A stretch of DNA of 64,000 bases, taken from contig NZ_CP109473.1 in assembly GCF_036227405.1 (NCBI RefSeq), positions 4,588,001 to 4,652,000 on the forward strand, read 5' to 3'. The notes beneath the pieces were generated by a model. It was not told the DNA's origin. It worked only from the letters and a program-made list of their open reading frames with translations, and made no database searches. The position numbers were made by a program, and so were the translations under genes. This DNA comes from Streptomyces sp. NBC_01460. Lineage in GTDB: Bacteria > Actinomycetota > Actinomycetes > Streptomycetales > Streptomycetaceae. Shown here one piece after another: positions 16,662 to 25,103 of the stretch (position 1 is its first letter; every line of letters begins with the position of its first letter).

Positions 16662-18137
16662 TCAGGAGCGGGGGGCGGAGGGGGTGGGGCGCAGGACGAG
16701 GAACGCCACCACGAAGGCGGCGGCGAGCAGGCCCGTCCCTACGGTGAACGCGAGTTGGTGGCCGCCGGTCAGTGCCTCGGCCCGGCGGCTGCCCTCCGCG
16801 AGCATGCTGTCGGTCCGGGCCGCCGCCAGAGTGGTCAGTACCGCGACGCCGAGGGCCATGCCGATCTGCTGAGTGGTGTTGAAGACGCCGGACGCCAGCC
16901 CGGCGTCGTTCCTGCCCGCACCGGACATCCCCAGGGCCGTCAGAGCGGGGAGCGCCAGTCCGAAGCCTGCCGCGAGGAGCATCGCGGGGAGGACGTCGGT
17001 GAGGTACCGGGCGTCCGCGGGGACCCGGCTGAGAAATCCGAGGGCGGCGATCAGCAGGACGATCCCGGTCAGGAGCACGGTCCGTTCACCGAACCGGGCG
17101 TTCAGCCGGGCCGAGACGCCCAGGGAGACGCCTCCGATGACGACGGCGGCCGGGAGCATGGCGAGACCGGTCTCCGCGGCGCCGTATCCGAGGACGTTCT
17201 GCAGGTGCAGCGCGACGATGATCTGGAACGAGAACAGGGCGGCGACCATGAGGACCTGGACCAGGTTGGCTCCGGCGACGCTGCGGGAGCGCAGGACGCG
17301 CAGAGGCATGAGCGGTGTCCGCGCGGTCGCCTGACGGACGGTGAAGGCCACGAGCAGGGCGAGGGCCACCGTGCCGAGCCCCAGCGTGTGCGCGGAGATC
17401 CAGCCGTGCGCCTCGACCTCGACCACGGTGTAGATCGCCAGCATCAGACCCGCCGTGACGAGCGCCGCACCGAGGACGTCCGCGCCGGAGGTGAGCCCCT
17501 CGCCACGGTCTGCGGGCAGGACCCGGCGGGCGATCAGGAGGATCGCCACGCCGATCGGGAGATTGATGAAGAAGATCCAGTGCCAGCCGAGCGCGTCGGT
17601 GAGGATCCCGCCGAGCACCTGCCCGAGGGACGCGCCCGCCGCCCCGGTGAAGGAGAACACGGCGATGGCGCGGGCCCGTTCGCGGGCCTCGCTGAACAGG
17701 GTGATCAGAATGCCGAGGCCGACGGCCGAGGCCATCGCGCTGCCGACCCCTTGGAGGAAGCGGGCGGCGATGAGCAGCGCAGGCGTCGTGGCCGCACCGG
17801 CCAGCAGGGAGGCGACGGTGAAGACGGCGGTGCCGGCGAGGAACACGCGGGTGCGGCCGATCAGGTCGCCGAGCCGGCCGGCGAGCAGGAGCAGGCTGCC
17901 GAAGGCGATCAGATAGGCGTTGACGACCCAGCTGAGGCCCGCCGGGGTGAAGCCGAGGTCGCGCTGGACGGTGGGCATCGCGACCGTCACGATCGAGCCG
18001 TCGAGGGTGACCGTCAGCATCCCGGCGGCGATCACCCCGAGGGCGAGTCCGCGGTGGCGGGCGGTCCCCCCGGGGCCGGAGGGCGCGTTCGTGGGTCGGG
18101 ATGTGGCGGAAGTGTCGCGCGGGGCATGGAGGGCCAT
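16662..18137 (-). CDS. MFS drug exporter, 14-helix DHA2 (EmrB/QacA) type
   Basis: A 491-residue transporter with about 14 hydrophobic segments, motif A LAGRLGDLIGRTRVFLAGT between helices 2 and 3, and the motif C region ASLGQVLGGILTDALGWHWIFFINLP, typical of drug:H+ antiporters of the QacA group. It lies downstream of a MarR gene on the same strand, which suggests MarR-controlled efflux. The substrate is unknown. Confidence 0.87.
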   Translation of the reverse strand: MALHAPRDTSATSRPTNAPSGPGGTARHRGLALGVIAAGMLTVTLDGSIVTVAMPTVQRDLGFTPAGLSWVVNAYLIAFGSLLLLAGRLGDLIGRTRVFLAGTAVFTVASLLAGAATTPALLIAARFLQGVGSAMASAVGLGILITLFSEARERARAIAVFSFTGAAGASLGQVLGGILTDALGWHWIFFINLPIGVAILLIARRVLPADRGEGLTSGADVLGAALVTAGLMLAIYTVVEVEAHGWISAHTLGLGTVALALLVAFTVRQATARTPLMPLRVLRSRSVAGANLVQVLMVAALFSFQIIVALHLQNVLGYGAAETGLAMLPAAVVIGGVSLGVSARLNARFGERTVLLTGIVLLIAALGFLSRVPADARYLTDVLPAMLLAAGFGLALPALTALGMSGAGRNDAGLASGVFNTTQQIGMALGVAVLTTLAAARTDSMLAEGSRRAEALTGGHQLAFTVGTGLLAAAFVVAFLVLRPTPSAPRS

Positions 18138-18238
18138 CGGTCTTCTCCTGTCGGAAGGGTCGACAAGAAGGACCGTAGCAGATGGGTTTGTTGCAGACTA
18201 TATTTAACGGTCCGGTCTTCGGCGGTTGCCTCTGCGGG

Positions 18239-18736
18239 CTACCGCTGCCCCTGGCGGGCCCTCCTGACCGGCCGGGGATTCTCGGCGGGTGTGGCCAGAT
18301 GGTCCGTGGCCAGCTGGTTCAGGGCGCGCACCAGCACCTCGCGGTCGCCGGCGGGCAGGGCCCCCAGGGCCTCCTGGTGCACCCGGTCGACGATCTCCTG
18401 GCTCCGCACGGCGATCCGGGCGCCCTCCTCGGTGACGGCGATGATCCGCGCCCGCCGGTCGTGGCTGGAGGGCTGTCGCTCGGCGAGTCCCGCCTTCTCC
18501 AGGGCGTCCACGGTCACGACCATCGTGGTCTTGTCCATGTCGCCGATCTCCGCCAGCTGGATCTGGGTGCGCTCCTCCTCCAGGGCGTGGACCAGCACGC
18601 AGTGCATGCGTGCGGTCAGCCCGATCTCGGCGAGTGCCGCCGCCATCCGGGTCCGCAGGACATGGCTGGTGTGGTCGAGGAGGAAGGACAGGTCGGGTTC
18701 GGTGCGCGCGGGGCTCAGGGCGGTCATGTCCGCCAC
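18239..18736 (-). CDS. MarR-family regulator of the MFS exporter
   Basis: A 165-residue MarR protein with the winged-helix signature IGDMDKTTMVVTVDALEKAGLAERQPSSHDRRARIIAVTEEG (wing DRRAR) around 60-105. The start is GTG 18736 or ATG 18727; neither has a strong ribosome site. The MFS gene begins 101 bases downstream. The upstream region carries a direct repeat ACTGT-10-ACTGT (18735-18755), and the gap before the MFS gene is unusually AT-rich (TATATTTAA near 18200); either could hold the operator. Confidence 0.8.
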   Translation of the reverse strand: MADMTALSPARTEPDLSFLLDHTSHVLRTRMAAALAEIGLTARMHCVLVHALEEERTQIQLAEIGDMDKTTMVVTVDALEKAGLAERQPSSHDRRARIIAVTEEGARIAVRSQEIVDRVHQEALGALPAGDREVLVRALNQLATDHLATPAENPRPVRRARQGQR

Positions 18737-18777
18737 TGTAACAATTCGTACTGTGGCAGATCATCCGCAAGGGGACG

Positions 18778-19113
18778 TTATCGCGGCAGCTCGCGCCTGA
18801 CCAGCGCCTTCGCGAGCGGTTCGCCGGTGCGCTCGGCGTACACCATCCGCTCCTTCACCTCCCGCAGTGTGCGCGGGCGGTAACCCGGCCCGCCGCAGCA
18901 GCTCTTGTGGAAGCGGACGCCTGCGTTCAGCAGTACGGAGAGGGCGCGCCACGCGGAGGCGTCCCGACGCCGAGGGGCGGCGAAGGCGGACCCGGCGTGG
19001 ATCAGCACCCCGGCGCACCGGGGGCAGACGCGGTCCTCCCACCCCATGCCGCGGGGCTGCTTGTACGAGGCGCGGCAGGGCAGGCAGACGTACGACGTGT
19101 TGGCGTGGGACAT
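18778..19113 (-). CDS. Small zinc-ribbon-like protein
   Basis: A 111-residue basic protein. CLPC (about 10-13) and CPRC (about 31-34) make a four-cysteine zinc-ribbon-like pair, and HKSCCGG appears later. The C-terminal part EVKERMVYAERTGEPLAKALVRRELPR is conserved-looking. Similar Streptomyces proteins have, as I recall, been mislabelled deoxyxylulose-5-phosphate synthase; nothing here supports that enzyme. Function unknown. Confidence 0.6.
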   Translation of the reverse strand: MSHANTSYVCLPCRASYKQPRGMGWEDRVCPRCAGVLIHAGSAFAAPRRRDASAWRALSVLLNAGVRFHKSCCGGPGYRPRTLREVKERMVYAERTGEPLAKALVRRELPR

Positions 19114-19154
19114 GCGGCCAGAGTAGAAAGCCCGCCCCCGTTGTTCGACCGGTT

Positions 19155-19481
19155 TTACGCGGCCCCGGCCCGACGCCCGCGCCACGGACGCCCGAAGCGC
19201 CCCCGCCGCCGCGGGCCCTCCCCTGACGGCCGGACGCCGCGGCCCGTCTCCCACGGACGGTCCGGCGACAGCAGCGGAGCCGTGCGCTCGGCCTGCGCCC
19301 GCATCTCGTGGTGGGCCTCGTGCGCGGTCACCCGGAACGCCTCGTCGTACGCCGCCAGGGCTGCGCCGATCGCGGCACCGGCGGTCCCGCGCCGCCGCAC
19401 GCGGGACGCCAGCCACCGGAAGAAGCCCATGACGACGGCGAGTGCGCCCGCGAGAGCGAGAAGGGGCAGGAGGTCGGTCAT
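19155..19481 (-). CDS. Hypothetical single-pass membrane protein
   Basis: A 108-residue protein with one N-terminal transmembrane helix (about 3-22), then a helical stretch with several histidines (FRVTAHEAHHEMRAQAERT) and an arginine/glycine-rich tail. There is no ribosome site at ATG 19481, so the start is uncertain. I do not recognise a family. Confidence 0.4.
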   Translation of the reverse strand: MTDLLPLLALAGALAVVMGFFRWLASRVRRRGTAGAAIGAALAAYDEAFRVTAHEAHHEMRAQAERTAPLLSPDRPWETGRGVRPSGEGPRRRGRFGRPWRGRRAGAA

Positions 19482-19575
19482 CGGACCGACGCTACGGGAC
19501 CGGAGGCGCCCTGTGGAGGGGCCGACGGCGCTCTTCCTGTCCCCGCGCACGGCACCACGGTGCGCTCGTCGCGAC

Positions 19576-19932
19576 TCACCGGGACCGTAGCTCCCGCAGC
19601 AGGCCGCCCTCCTCGTCGTACAGCTCCAGGGTGAAGCCCAGCCCGAACTCCGTGAGCAGCGAGGCGAGGGCGTCGAGCGCTTCCGGGACGATGACGCCGT
19701 TCAGCAGCGTGGCCCCCTGCTCGATCGGATCGAGCTCGACCTGGCACCAGCCGGTCTCCACCTCGTACCCGTGCCAGGAGGACGACCGGCACGTCCACCC
19801 CGCCCGCTCGAACCGCTCGGCCGCGGCGGCGGTGCGGAGAGGGCCGCGCAGCGTGGCGTACACGTTGTTCCCGGCATCCAGGGACCTGTGGTCGAGGACG
19901 GGGTGGTCGTCCCGGCCGTCGGCGTCAGGCAT
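19576..19932 (-). CDS. Hypothetical protein coupled to DinB
   Basis: A 118-residue acidic protein with no signal or membrane segment. ATG 19932 overlaps the end of the DinB gene by 8 bases, which supports the start and a shared transcript. Several tryptophans lie in the central part (GWTCRSSSWHGYEVETGWCQVEL). No family recognised. Confidence 0.55.
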   Translation of the reverse strand: MPDADGRDDHPVLDHRSLDAGNNVYATLRGPLRTAAAAERFERAGWTCRSSSWHGYEVETGWCQVELDPIEQGATLLNGVIVPEALDALASLLTEFGLGFTLELYDEEGGLLRELRSR

Positions 19933-20518
19933 CCCGGCCGGCCTCGCGGGCCGTGCTCTCCAGGCGGCTCCGGTGCTTCTCCCACCAGGCCGCGTCCCCG
20001 GGCGGGATGCTGCTGTTGCCCTTCTCCATCCCCACGGCGCCGTCGAGGAGTTCGCGGAGGATGTCGGCGTGCCCGGCGTGCCGCTGCGTGTCGGCGACCA
20101 CACGCACGACGGCGTGATGCAGGGTCACCCGGTCCTTGCCGCTCGGCCACCACGGCACCGTGCCGACGGTGTCCAGGGCCAGCGCGTCGATCGTCGCGTC
20201 CGCGTGGGCCCAGGCCCGGTGGTAGAGCCCCACGATCTGCTCGCGCGACTCGTCGGCGGTGGCCCACATGTCCGCGTTGGGCTCGGCGCCCTCCCCGACC
20301 CAGGGCAGCGGCGCGCCGGACGGCCGGGCGAAGGTGTCGCCGAGGTAGCCGAACTCGACGGTGGCGACGTGCTTGACCATGCCCAGGAGGTTGGTGCCCG
20401 TCGGTGTGAGGGGCCGCCGGGCGTCGTACTCGGAGAGCCCGTCGAGCTTCCAGAGCAGGGCGTCCCGGGCGGACTGCAGGTAGAAGAGGAGGTCGGCCTT
20501 GGCGTTCGGCGAGGTCAT
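19925..20518 (-). CDS. DinB/DUF664 family protein (mycothiol transferase-like)
   Basis: A 197-residue four-helix-bundle protein. Histidines in MVKHVATVEFGYLG (around 50) and in ADTQRHAGHADILRELLDG (around 150) fit the metal-binding triad of the DinB superfamily. In actinobacteria many of these are mycothiol-dependent S-transferases; mycothiol synthesis is encoded nearby (mshA), so that role is plausible. The start ATG 20518 precedes the first helix. Confidence 0.8.
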   Translation of the reverse strand: MTSPNAKADLLFYLQSARDALLWKLDGLSEYDARRPLTPTGTNLLGMVKHVATVEFGYLGDTFARPSGAPLPWVGEGAEPNADMWATADESREQIVGLYHRAWAHADATIDALALDTVGTVPWWPSGKDRVTLHHAVVRVVADTQRHAGHADILRELLDGAVGMEKGNSSIPPGDAAWWEKHRSRLESTAREAGRDA

Positions 20519-20570
20519 GGCGCCGAGTCTCTCGTTCGCTCGGCATCCGCCCAACCGATTTCTCGCCCGG

Positions 20571-20621
20571 CCGAGTGCGCCGACGGACAACCCCTGTCGC
20601 CGAGTGCGCCGACGGACAACC
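20571..20621. repeat. 22-bp direct repeat, 29-bp period
   Basis: CCGAGTGCGCCGACGGACAACC occurs at 20571-20592 and again at 20600-20621, identical, with 7 bases between. It lies in the gap upstream of the DinB gene and could be a regulatory duplication or a slippage scar. Confidence 0.7.
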
Positions 20622-20645
20622 TCCGTACGGGAGCACCGAGGACCG

Positions 20646-21254
20646 TCAGCGGGCCGCCGCTTCCCAGGTCAGTTCGCCGGCGTCGTCCACGCGTGCGACG
20701 CACGCCTTCTCGGTGCCGCCGAGGGCCGTGTGCCGGAGCAGGGCGGGCGTACCGGATTCGAGGGCCGTGGCGATGTCCTGGAGCATGGCGGCCACCGAAC
20801 TCCACAGCGGCACCCCGAGCACCCACGTCTCGTGGTCCCACAGGTACACCGCGCCGCGGGAGCCGCCGGGCCTCAGGTCGACGACGAGGCCGTCACCGCC
20901 GGGGCCGGCCGCGATCGGCAGGAACGAGGGCAGGAAGCGGGGCTCCGGTGTGCCGTTCGCGTCGAAGGCGGCGTCCTCCTGCTCCGCTACCTCCAGCCAG
21001 ATCTCCCTCGTCTCCAGCGCCTCCGCCAGATCCATCGGTGCGAACGGTCCCGGGAGCCAGAAGTCGGCGCCGACCCGCTCCAGGGCCCACCACGCGCGCA
21101 CGTCGGCGGGGATCGCCTCCCCGAGTTCCGTCTCGACCGCGCGGAGCAGGCCCGGGTCCGACACGGCCCTCACCGGCGTCCCGCGGAGGTGGCTCCCGCA
21201 CCAGGCGTCGATGCGGTCCCAGGACGTACGCACGTCGCCATCGTTCGAGGTCAT
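20646..21254 (-). CDS. SMI1/KNR4 (SUKH) family protein
   Basis: A 202-residue protein with the SUKH layout: an early ELGEAIPADVRAWWALERVGADFWLPG segment (around 40-66), a central FLPIAAGPGGDGLVVDLRPGG strand pair and a YLWDHETW motif near 140. SUKH proteins include immunity proteins to polymorphic toxins and stand-alone housekeeping members. No toxin gene lies beside it, so its partner, if any, is elsewhere. Confidence 0.72.
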   Translation of the reverse strand: MTSNDGDVRTSWDRIDAWCGSHLRGTPVRAVSDPGLLRAVETELGEAIPADVRAWWALERVGADFWLPGPFAPMDLAEALETREIWLEVAEQEDAAFDANGTPEPRFLPSFLPIAAGPGGDGLVVDLRPGGSRGAVYLWDHETWVLGVPLWSSVAAMLQDIATALESGTPALLRHTALGGTEKACVARVDDAGELTWEAAAR

Positions 21255-21315
21255 GGCCGGAAGTCTCCCAAGAGGCCCCGGCCGGCCCCGGGCGGGGTCC
21301 TGCCGGGGGAGTGGT

Positions 21316-22377
21316 TCAGGCCGGACCCGAGGCGCGGAAGGTGCGCCGGTACGCCGCCGGGGCGACCCCGGACTCCGCCGCGAGGTGCCGTCGCAGCGAG
21401 GTGGCGGTGGCGAAGCCGACCTCGTGGGCCACCCGGTCCACCGGCAGGTCGCTGGACTCCAGCAGGTGCCGTGCCCGCCGCAGCCGCTGCTGGGTCAGCC
21501 AGCGGCCGGGGCTCAGGCCGGTCTCCTCCCGGAAGCGCCGGGCGAAGGTGCGGGTGCTCATCGCCGCGTGCGCGGACAACTCGTCCAGCGACAGGGGCTG
21601 TGCCAGCCGGTGCAGCGCCCAGTCGCGGGTCGGGCCGGTGCCTGTCCCGCTCGCCGGCGGCAGCGGCCGCTCGATGTACTGCGCCTGCCCGCCGTCCCGG
21701 TACGGCGGCACGACGCAGCGCCGGGCGACCTGGTTGGCCACCTCGCTGCCGTGGTCCTGGCGCACCAGGTGCAGGCAGACGTCGACACCGCTCGCTGCCC
21801 CCGCGGAGGTCAGCACGTCACCCTGGTCGACGAAGAGCACCCCGGCGTCGAGCTCCACCTGGGGGAACAGCTCCTGGAAGTGCTCGGTGAGCGCCCAGTG
21901 GGTGGTGGCCCGCCGGCCGTCCAGGAGACCGGCGGCGGCCAGCAGGAAGGCGCCGGTGCAGATGGACACCAGGCGGGTCCCGGGGCGGATCAGGGAGAGG
22001 GCGGCGAGGGCCCCCGGGTCGGGGGTGGCGGCCGAGGCCCGGGTGATCGCGTACGGCGGGACGACCACGGTGTCCGCCTCGGCCAGCACGTCGGGACCGT
22101 GCGCGGGGGTGACGGTCAGGTCGGAGTCCGTACGCACGGGCCGCCCGTCCACGCTCGCCGACAGCACCTCGTAGCGGCCGTCGGCGGAACCCAGGACGCG
22201 GTGCGGGATGCCGAGTTCGAAGGGGTAGACGCCGTCCAGGGCGAGGACGACGACCTTGTGGGCGCCGGGCCGCGGGTCCGGGCGCATCTGGCGTTCCAGC
22301 TCGGCCGCGCGTGCGGCGCGGTCGCCGACCAGGGAGGGGCCGGCGGGGGCGGGGCGGCCGGTGGGTGCGGAAGGCAT
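21316..22377 (-). CDS. GlxA-type transcriptional regulator (DJ-1/PfpI plus AraC)
   Basis: A 353-residue protein. Residues about 38-200 form a DJ-1/PfpI-like domain with the nucleophile-elbow-like sequence RLVSICTGAFLLAAAGLLDG; residues about 250-350 are an AraC HTH domain (LDELSAHAAMSTRTFARRFREETGLSPGRW and VAHEVGFATATSLRRH). The cysteine is kept, though such regulators are not usually enzymes. ATG 22377 is the longest reasonable start; ATG 22287 is the alternative. Divergent from the oxidoreductase, its likely target. Confidence 0.83.
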   Translation of the reverse strand: MPSAPTGRPAPAGPSLVGDRAARAAELERQMRPDPRPGAHKVVVLALDGVYPFELGIPHRVLGSADGRYEVLSASVDGRPVRTDSDLTVTPAHGPDVLAEADTVVVPPYAITRASAATPDPGALAALSLIRPGTRLVSICTGAFLLAAAGLLDGRRATTHWALTEHFQELFPQVELDAGVLFVDQGDVLTSAGAASGVDVCLHLVRQDHGSEVANQVARRCVVPPYRDGGQAQYIERPLPPASGTGTGPTRDWALHRLAQPLSLDELSAHAAMSTRTFARRFREETGLSPGRWLTQQRLRRARHLLESSDLPVDRVAHEVGFATATSLRRHLAAESGVAPAAYRRTFRASGPA

Positions 22378-22447
22378 GGCATAAATGTATCGGAGGATGA
22401 CCTTCTTGCCATCGCCCCGGAGTGGACCGTGCGGCCAGGATCGAGAC

Positions 22448-23464
22448 ATGACCACGACGAACACCCCGGAACACCTCGGCTCCCCGGACCCGGCGGCCAC
22501 CACGGACCGCACCGGCCCGGACGGCACCCCTTCGATGCTCGCCCTGCACCAGACGGCCCTCGGCGGCCCGGAGGTCCTCCGGCTGACCGAGCTTCCGCGG
22601 CCGGCGCCCGGCCCGGGCGAGATCCTCGTCGCCGTGCACGCGGCCGGACTCAACCCCACGGACTTCAAGCACCGCGCCATGAGCCTCTTCCTCCCGCCCC
22701 CGCCGCTCACCCTCGGCTGGGACGTCTCCGGCACCGTGGTGGAGGCCGGTTACGGCGTCACCCTGTTCCGGCCCGGTGACGAGGTGTTCGGGATGCTGCC
22801 CTACCCGTACGGGGCCGGCTCCCACGCCGAGTACGTGACCGGCCCCACCCGCGCCTTCGCCGCCAAGCCCGCCGGGATCGGCCACACCGAGGCGGCCGCG
22901 CTGCCGCTGGCCGCGCTCACCGCCTGGCAGGCCCTGGTCGACACCGCGGACCTCCGGGCCGGGCAGCGGGTGCTGATCCACGCCGCGGCCGGCGGCGTCG
23001 GCCACCTCGCCGTACAGATCGCCAAGGAGCTCGGCGCGCATGTCACGGGGACGGCGAGCGCCCCCAAGCACGACTTCCTGCGCGAGCTCGGCGCGGACGC
23101 CTGCGTCGACTACCGCTCCGAGGACTTCACCGACACCGGCACGCGCTACGACGTCGTCCTCGACACCCTCGGCGGAGAGACCGCCACCCGTTCAGCGGGC
23201 GTGCTCCGCCCCGGTGGCGTCGTCGTCTCCCTGCTGCCGGGCGCCGAGGACACGCAGGCCGCAGCGGAGAAGGCGCAGGCCCGCGCGGTCACCCTGCTCG
23301 TCGAGCACGACCGGTCCGGGATGCTCGCGATCGCCGATCTCGTCGAGCGCGGCAGGCTCCGCGCCCACGTCTCCGGCACCTTCCCCCTCGCCGAAGGCGC
23401 CCGGGCCCACGCCCTGGGCGAGACGGGCCGCACCACGGGCAAGCTGGTCCTCACCGTGCGGTGA
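22448..23464 (+). CDS. NADP-dependent medium-chain oxidoreductase
   Basis: A 338-residue MDR protein of the quinone-oxidoreductase type. It has a GroES-like N-domain (PGEILVAVHAAGLNPTDFKHRAM around 55-80, DVSGTVVEAG) and a Rossmann domain with AAAGGVGHLAVQIAKELGAHV (around 180-200). The usual catalytic zinc cysteines are absent, so it is a zinc-free reductase for quinones or enones. It is divergent from the GlxA-type regulator with a 70-base gap. A very strong stem-loop follows. Confidence 0.83.
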   Translation: MTTTNTPEHLGSPDPAATTDRTGPDGTPSMLALHQTALGGPEVLRLTELPRPAPGPGEILVAVHAAGLNPTDFKHRAMSLFLPPPPLTLGWDVSGTVVEAGYGVTLFRPGDEVFGMLPYPYGAGSHAEYVTGPTRAFAAKPAGIGHTEAAALPLAALTAWQALVDTADLRAGQRVLIHAAAGGVGHLAVQIAKELGAHVTGTASAPKHDFLRELGADACVDYRSEDFTDTGTRYDVVLDTLGGETATRSAGVLRPGGVVVSLLPGAEDTQAAAEKAQARAVTLLVEHDRSGMLAIADLVERGRLRAHVSGTFPLAEGARAHALGETGRTTGKLVLTVR

Positions 23465-23485
23465 TCCCGTTGTTCACGGGTGTCG

Positions 23486-23536
23486 CCGCGGAGGGGCGGG
23501 CGGCGGCGTACCTGGCCGCCGCCCGCCCCTCCGCGG
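23486..23536. terminator. Bidirectional stem-loop terminator, 22-bp perfect stem
   Basis: CCGCGGAGGGGCGGGCGGCG plus GC (23486-23507) pairs without mismatch with 23515-23536 across a 7-base loop. It starts 22 bases after the oxidoreductase stop and faces the convergent SUKH-like gene. Confidence 0.8.
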
Positions 23537-23650
23537 GCCCGGACCGGACGCCCGACGGCCCCGGCCCGCCCCGGGCCGGACGCGGACCCGGTCGGCGGCC
23601 ATGGCGAAGCGGTCGTCGTTGACGGTGGACATCTGGTTCAAAGGCTCCGA

Positions 23651-24376
23651 CTACCCACGGACCCAGTGCCCGGGAAGAGTGGCGCAGAGCGACTCCAGGT
23701 CGGCCGGCGTGCGTCCCCGGGCGTGCAGCCAGCTGTGGTCACCCAGTCCGTCGAGCCGCAGGAGCTTCCCCGGCGCGGAGAACCAGCACACGGGTGACTC
23801 GTCCTTCCCCGTCCACATCGGGTATTCGGGGAACTCCACCGGCGCGAACCGGCTCGGCAGCTCGCGCATCAGGTCGGCGGGAAGTTCGCAGGCGTTGTAC
23901 AGCCGTCCTTCGCCGCCGTGCAGCGTCTCGCTGAGTACGAGCTCGACGCAGGCCAGGGAGACCCGTTCCAGGTGGCGGACCCAGCCGTCCTGTGACTGGA
24001 CGAACACCGGCGGATCGTCCTGACCGAGGTCCCGCAGCCGCACTCCCCAGAAAGCGCACCCCTGGTTCTCGCTGCGGAAGACGAGCACTCCACCGAACTC
24101 GTCGTGCACGAACAACTCGGAAGGGCGCAGCAGCGGGTCCTGGTTGCCGGTGAGGTCGTGACGCGTACCGAGGAGCGCGTACGCCTCGCGCAACGCGGTC
24201 GGCAGCGTGAGCCCCAGCGTCTCCTCGGCCTGCTCCAGCTCCTCCGCCCGGGTGCCCGCGCCGCCGGCGAGCGGCTCCGTCCACGCTGCGGCGAAGTCCC
24301 GGACGAAGGCCCAGGCCCGTGCCCTGTCGGGTATCCCACCGCGCAGAGCTCGAGCCACATCGAACGCGTCAGCCAT
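23651..24376 (-). CDS. SUKH-like (SMI1/KNR4) protein
   Basis: A 241-residue protein. Helix AEELEQAEETLGLTLPTALREAYALLG (around 40-65) is the SUKH entry motif, and LVFRSENQGCAFWGVRL (around 95-111) the central strand pair. SUKH proteins are often immunity proteins. ATG 24376 is chosen because upstream sequence is low complexity. It is a lone gene with no toxin beside it. It is the second SUKH-like gene within 3 kb but only distantly related to the first. Confidence 0.7.
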   Translation of the reverse strand: MADAFDVARALRGGIPDRARAWAFVRDFAAAWTEPLAGGAGTRAEELEQAEETLGLTLPTALREAYALLGTRHDLTGNQDPLLRPSELFVHDEFGGVLVFRSENQGCAFWGVRLRDLGQDDPPVFVQSQDGWVRHLERVSLACVELVLSETLHGGEGRLYNACELPADLMRELPSRFAPVEFPEYPMWTGKDESPVCWFSAPGKLLRLDGLGDHSWLHARGRTPADLESLCATLPGHWVRG

Positions 24377-24512
24377 GCGGTGGACCGTACAGGCCGGCCG
24401 GTCCCGCCGGGGCTCCGCCAGGTCGTCTGCCGGACCACCGGGACTCGCCGCATCCGAGGAGAACGGACATCGGAGGGCGGTGTCGCGGGCGCTCCTCCGG
24501 ATGACGTGGAAC

Positions 24513-24540
24513 ACTTTTGCAAGCAGGCGCTTGCAAAAGT
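24513..24540. promoter_or_regulatory. 28-bp perfect inverted repeat (operator)
   Basis: ACTTTTGCAAGC (24513-24524) and GCTTGCAAAAGT (24529-24540) are perfect inverted copies around AGGC, 25 bases before the XRE gene. It is AT-rich for this genome and placed over the likely promoter. It probably binds the XRE regulator itself or another repressor. Confidence 0.75.
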
Positions 24541-24565
24541 TAGCAACGCTGGGCAGTATCGAGGC

Positions 24566-25075
24566 ATGGCATCACTCAACGTCGGCAATCTCGGCGAGTA
24601 CCTGCGTGAGCAGCGCCGTACGGCGCAGCTCTCCCTGAGGCAGCTCGCCGACGCCGCCGGGGTGTCCAATCCGTATCTCAGCCAGATCGAGCGCGGTCTG
24701 CGCAAGCCGAGCGCCGAGGTGCTGCAGCAGGTCGCCAAGGCCCTGCGGATCTCGGCCGAGACGCTGTACGTGCGGGCCGGGATCCTCGATGAGCGGGAGC
24801 GGGAGGAGCTGGAGACGCGGGCGGTCATATTGGCCGATCCGTCGATCAACGAGCGGCAGAAGAACGTTCTGCTGCAGATCTACGACTCCTTCCGCCGGGA
24901 GAACGGTTTCGATGTCGCGCCCGACACCGGCGCCGGGTTCCACGGTGCCGCCGGTGCGGAGAGCAGAATCGATGCCGACGCGGAAAGCGGTGCCGATGAC
25001 GCCAACGGTGCCGGTCCGGATGCCCGCGGCCCCCGCACGGCCGGCGGCAGTGATGAAGACCCACCAGCGAACTGA
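24566..25075 (+). CDS. XRE-family regulator (Rv0474-like)
   Basis: A 169-residue protein with an N-terminal Cro/C1 helix-turn-helix (residues about 8-65: LGEYLREQRRTAQLSLRQLA, AAGVSNPYLSQIERGLRKPSAEVL) and an acidic low-complexity tail. Gene order XRE, HbhA-like, DUF2516 matches mycobacterial Rv0474, hbhA, Rv0476. Because a perfect inverted repeat precedes it, autoregulation and control of the following gene are likely. The next gene begins 28 bases downstream. Confidence 0.82.
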   Translation: MASLNVGNLGEYLREQRRTAQLSLRQLADAAGVSNPYLSQIERGLRKPSAEVLQQVAKALRISAETLYVRAGILDEREREELETRAVILADPSINERQKNVLLQIYDSFRRENGFDVAPDTGAGFHGAAGAESRIDADAESGADDANGAGPDARGPRTAGGSDEDPPAN

Positions 25076-25103
25076 CTTCTGATGATCCGGGAGGACCACA
25101 GTC

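Noticed and set aside
16356..18800. Long plus-strand open frame opposite the MFS and MarR genes
   Set aside because: Antisense to clearly recognisable MFS and MarR proteins; typical high-GC antisense frame.
19442..22174. Very long plus-strand open frame (about 910 codons) over the DinB and SUKH region
   Set aside because: It is the shadow of minus-strand genes (DinB, SUKH, GlxA-type). Its composition is Arg/Gly/Pro-rich without any domain, whereas the minus-strand frames have clear families.
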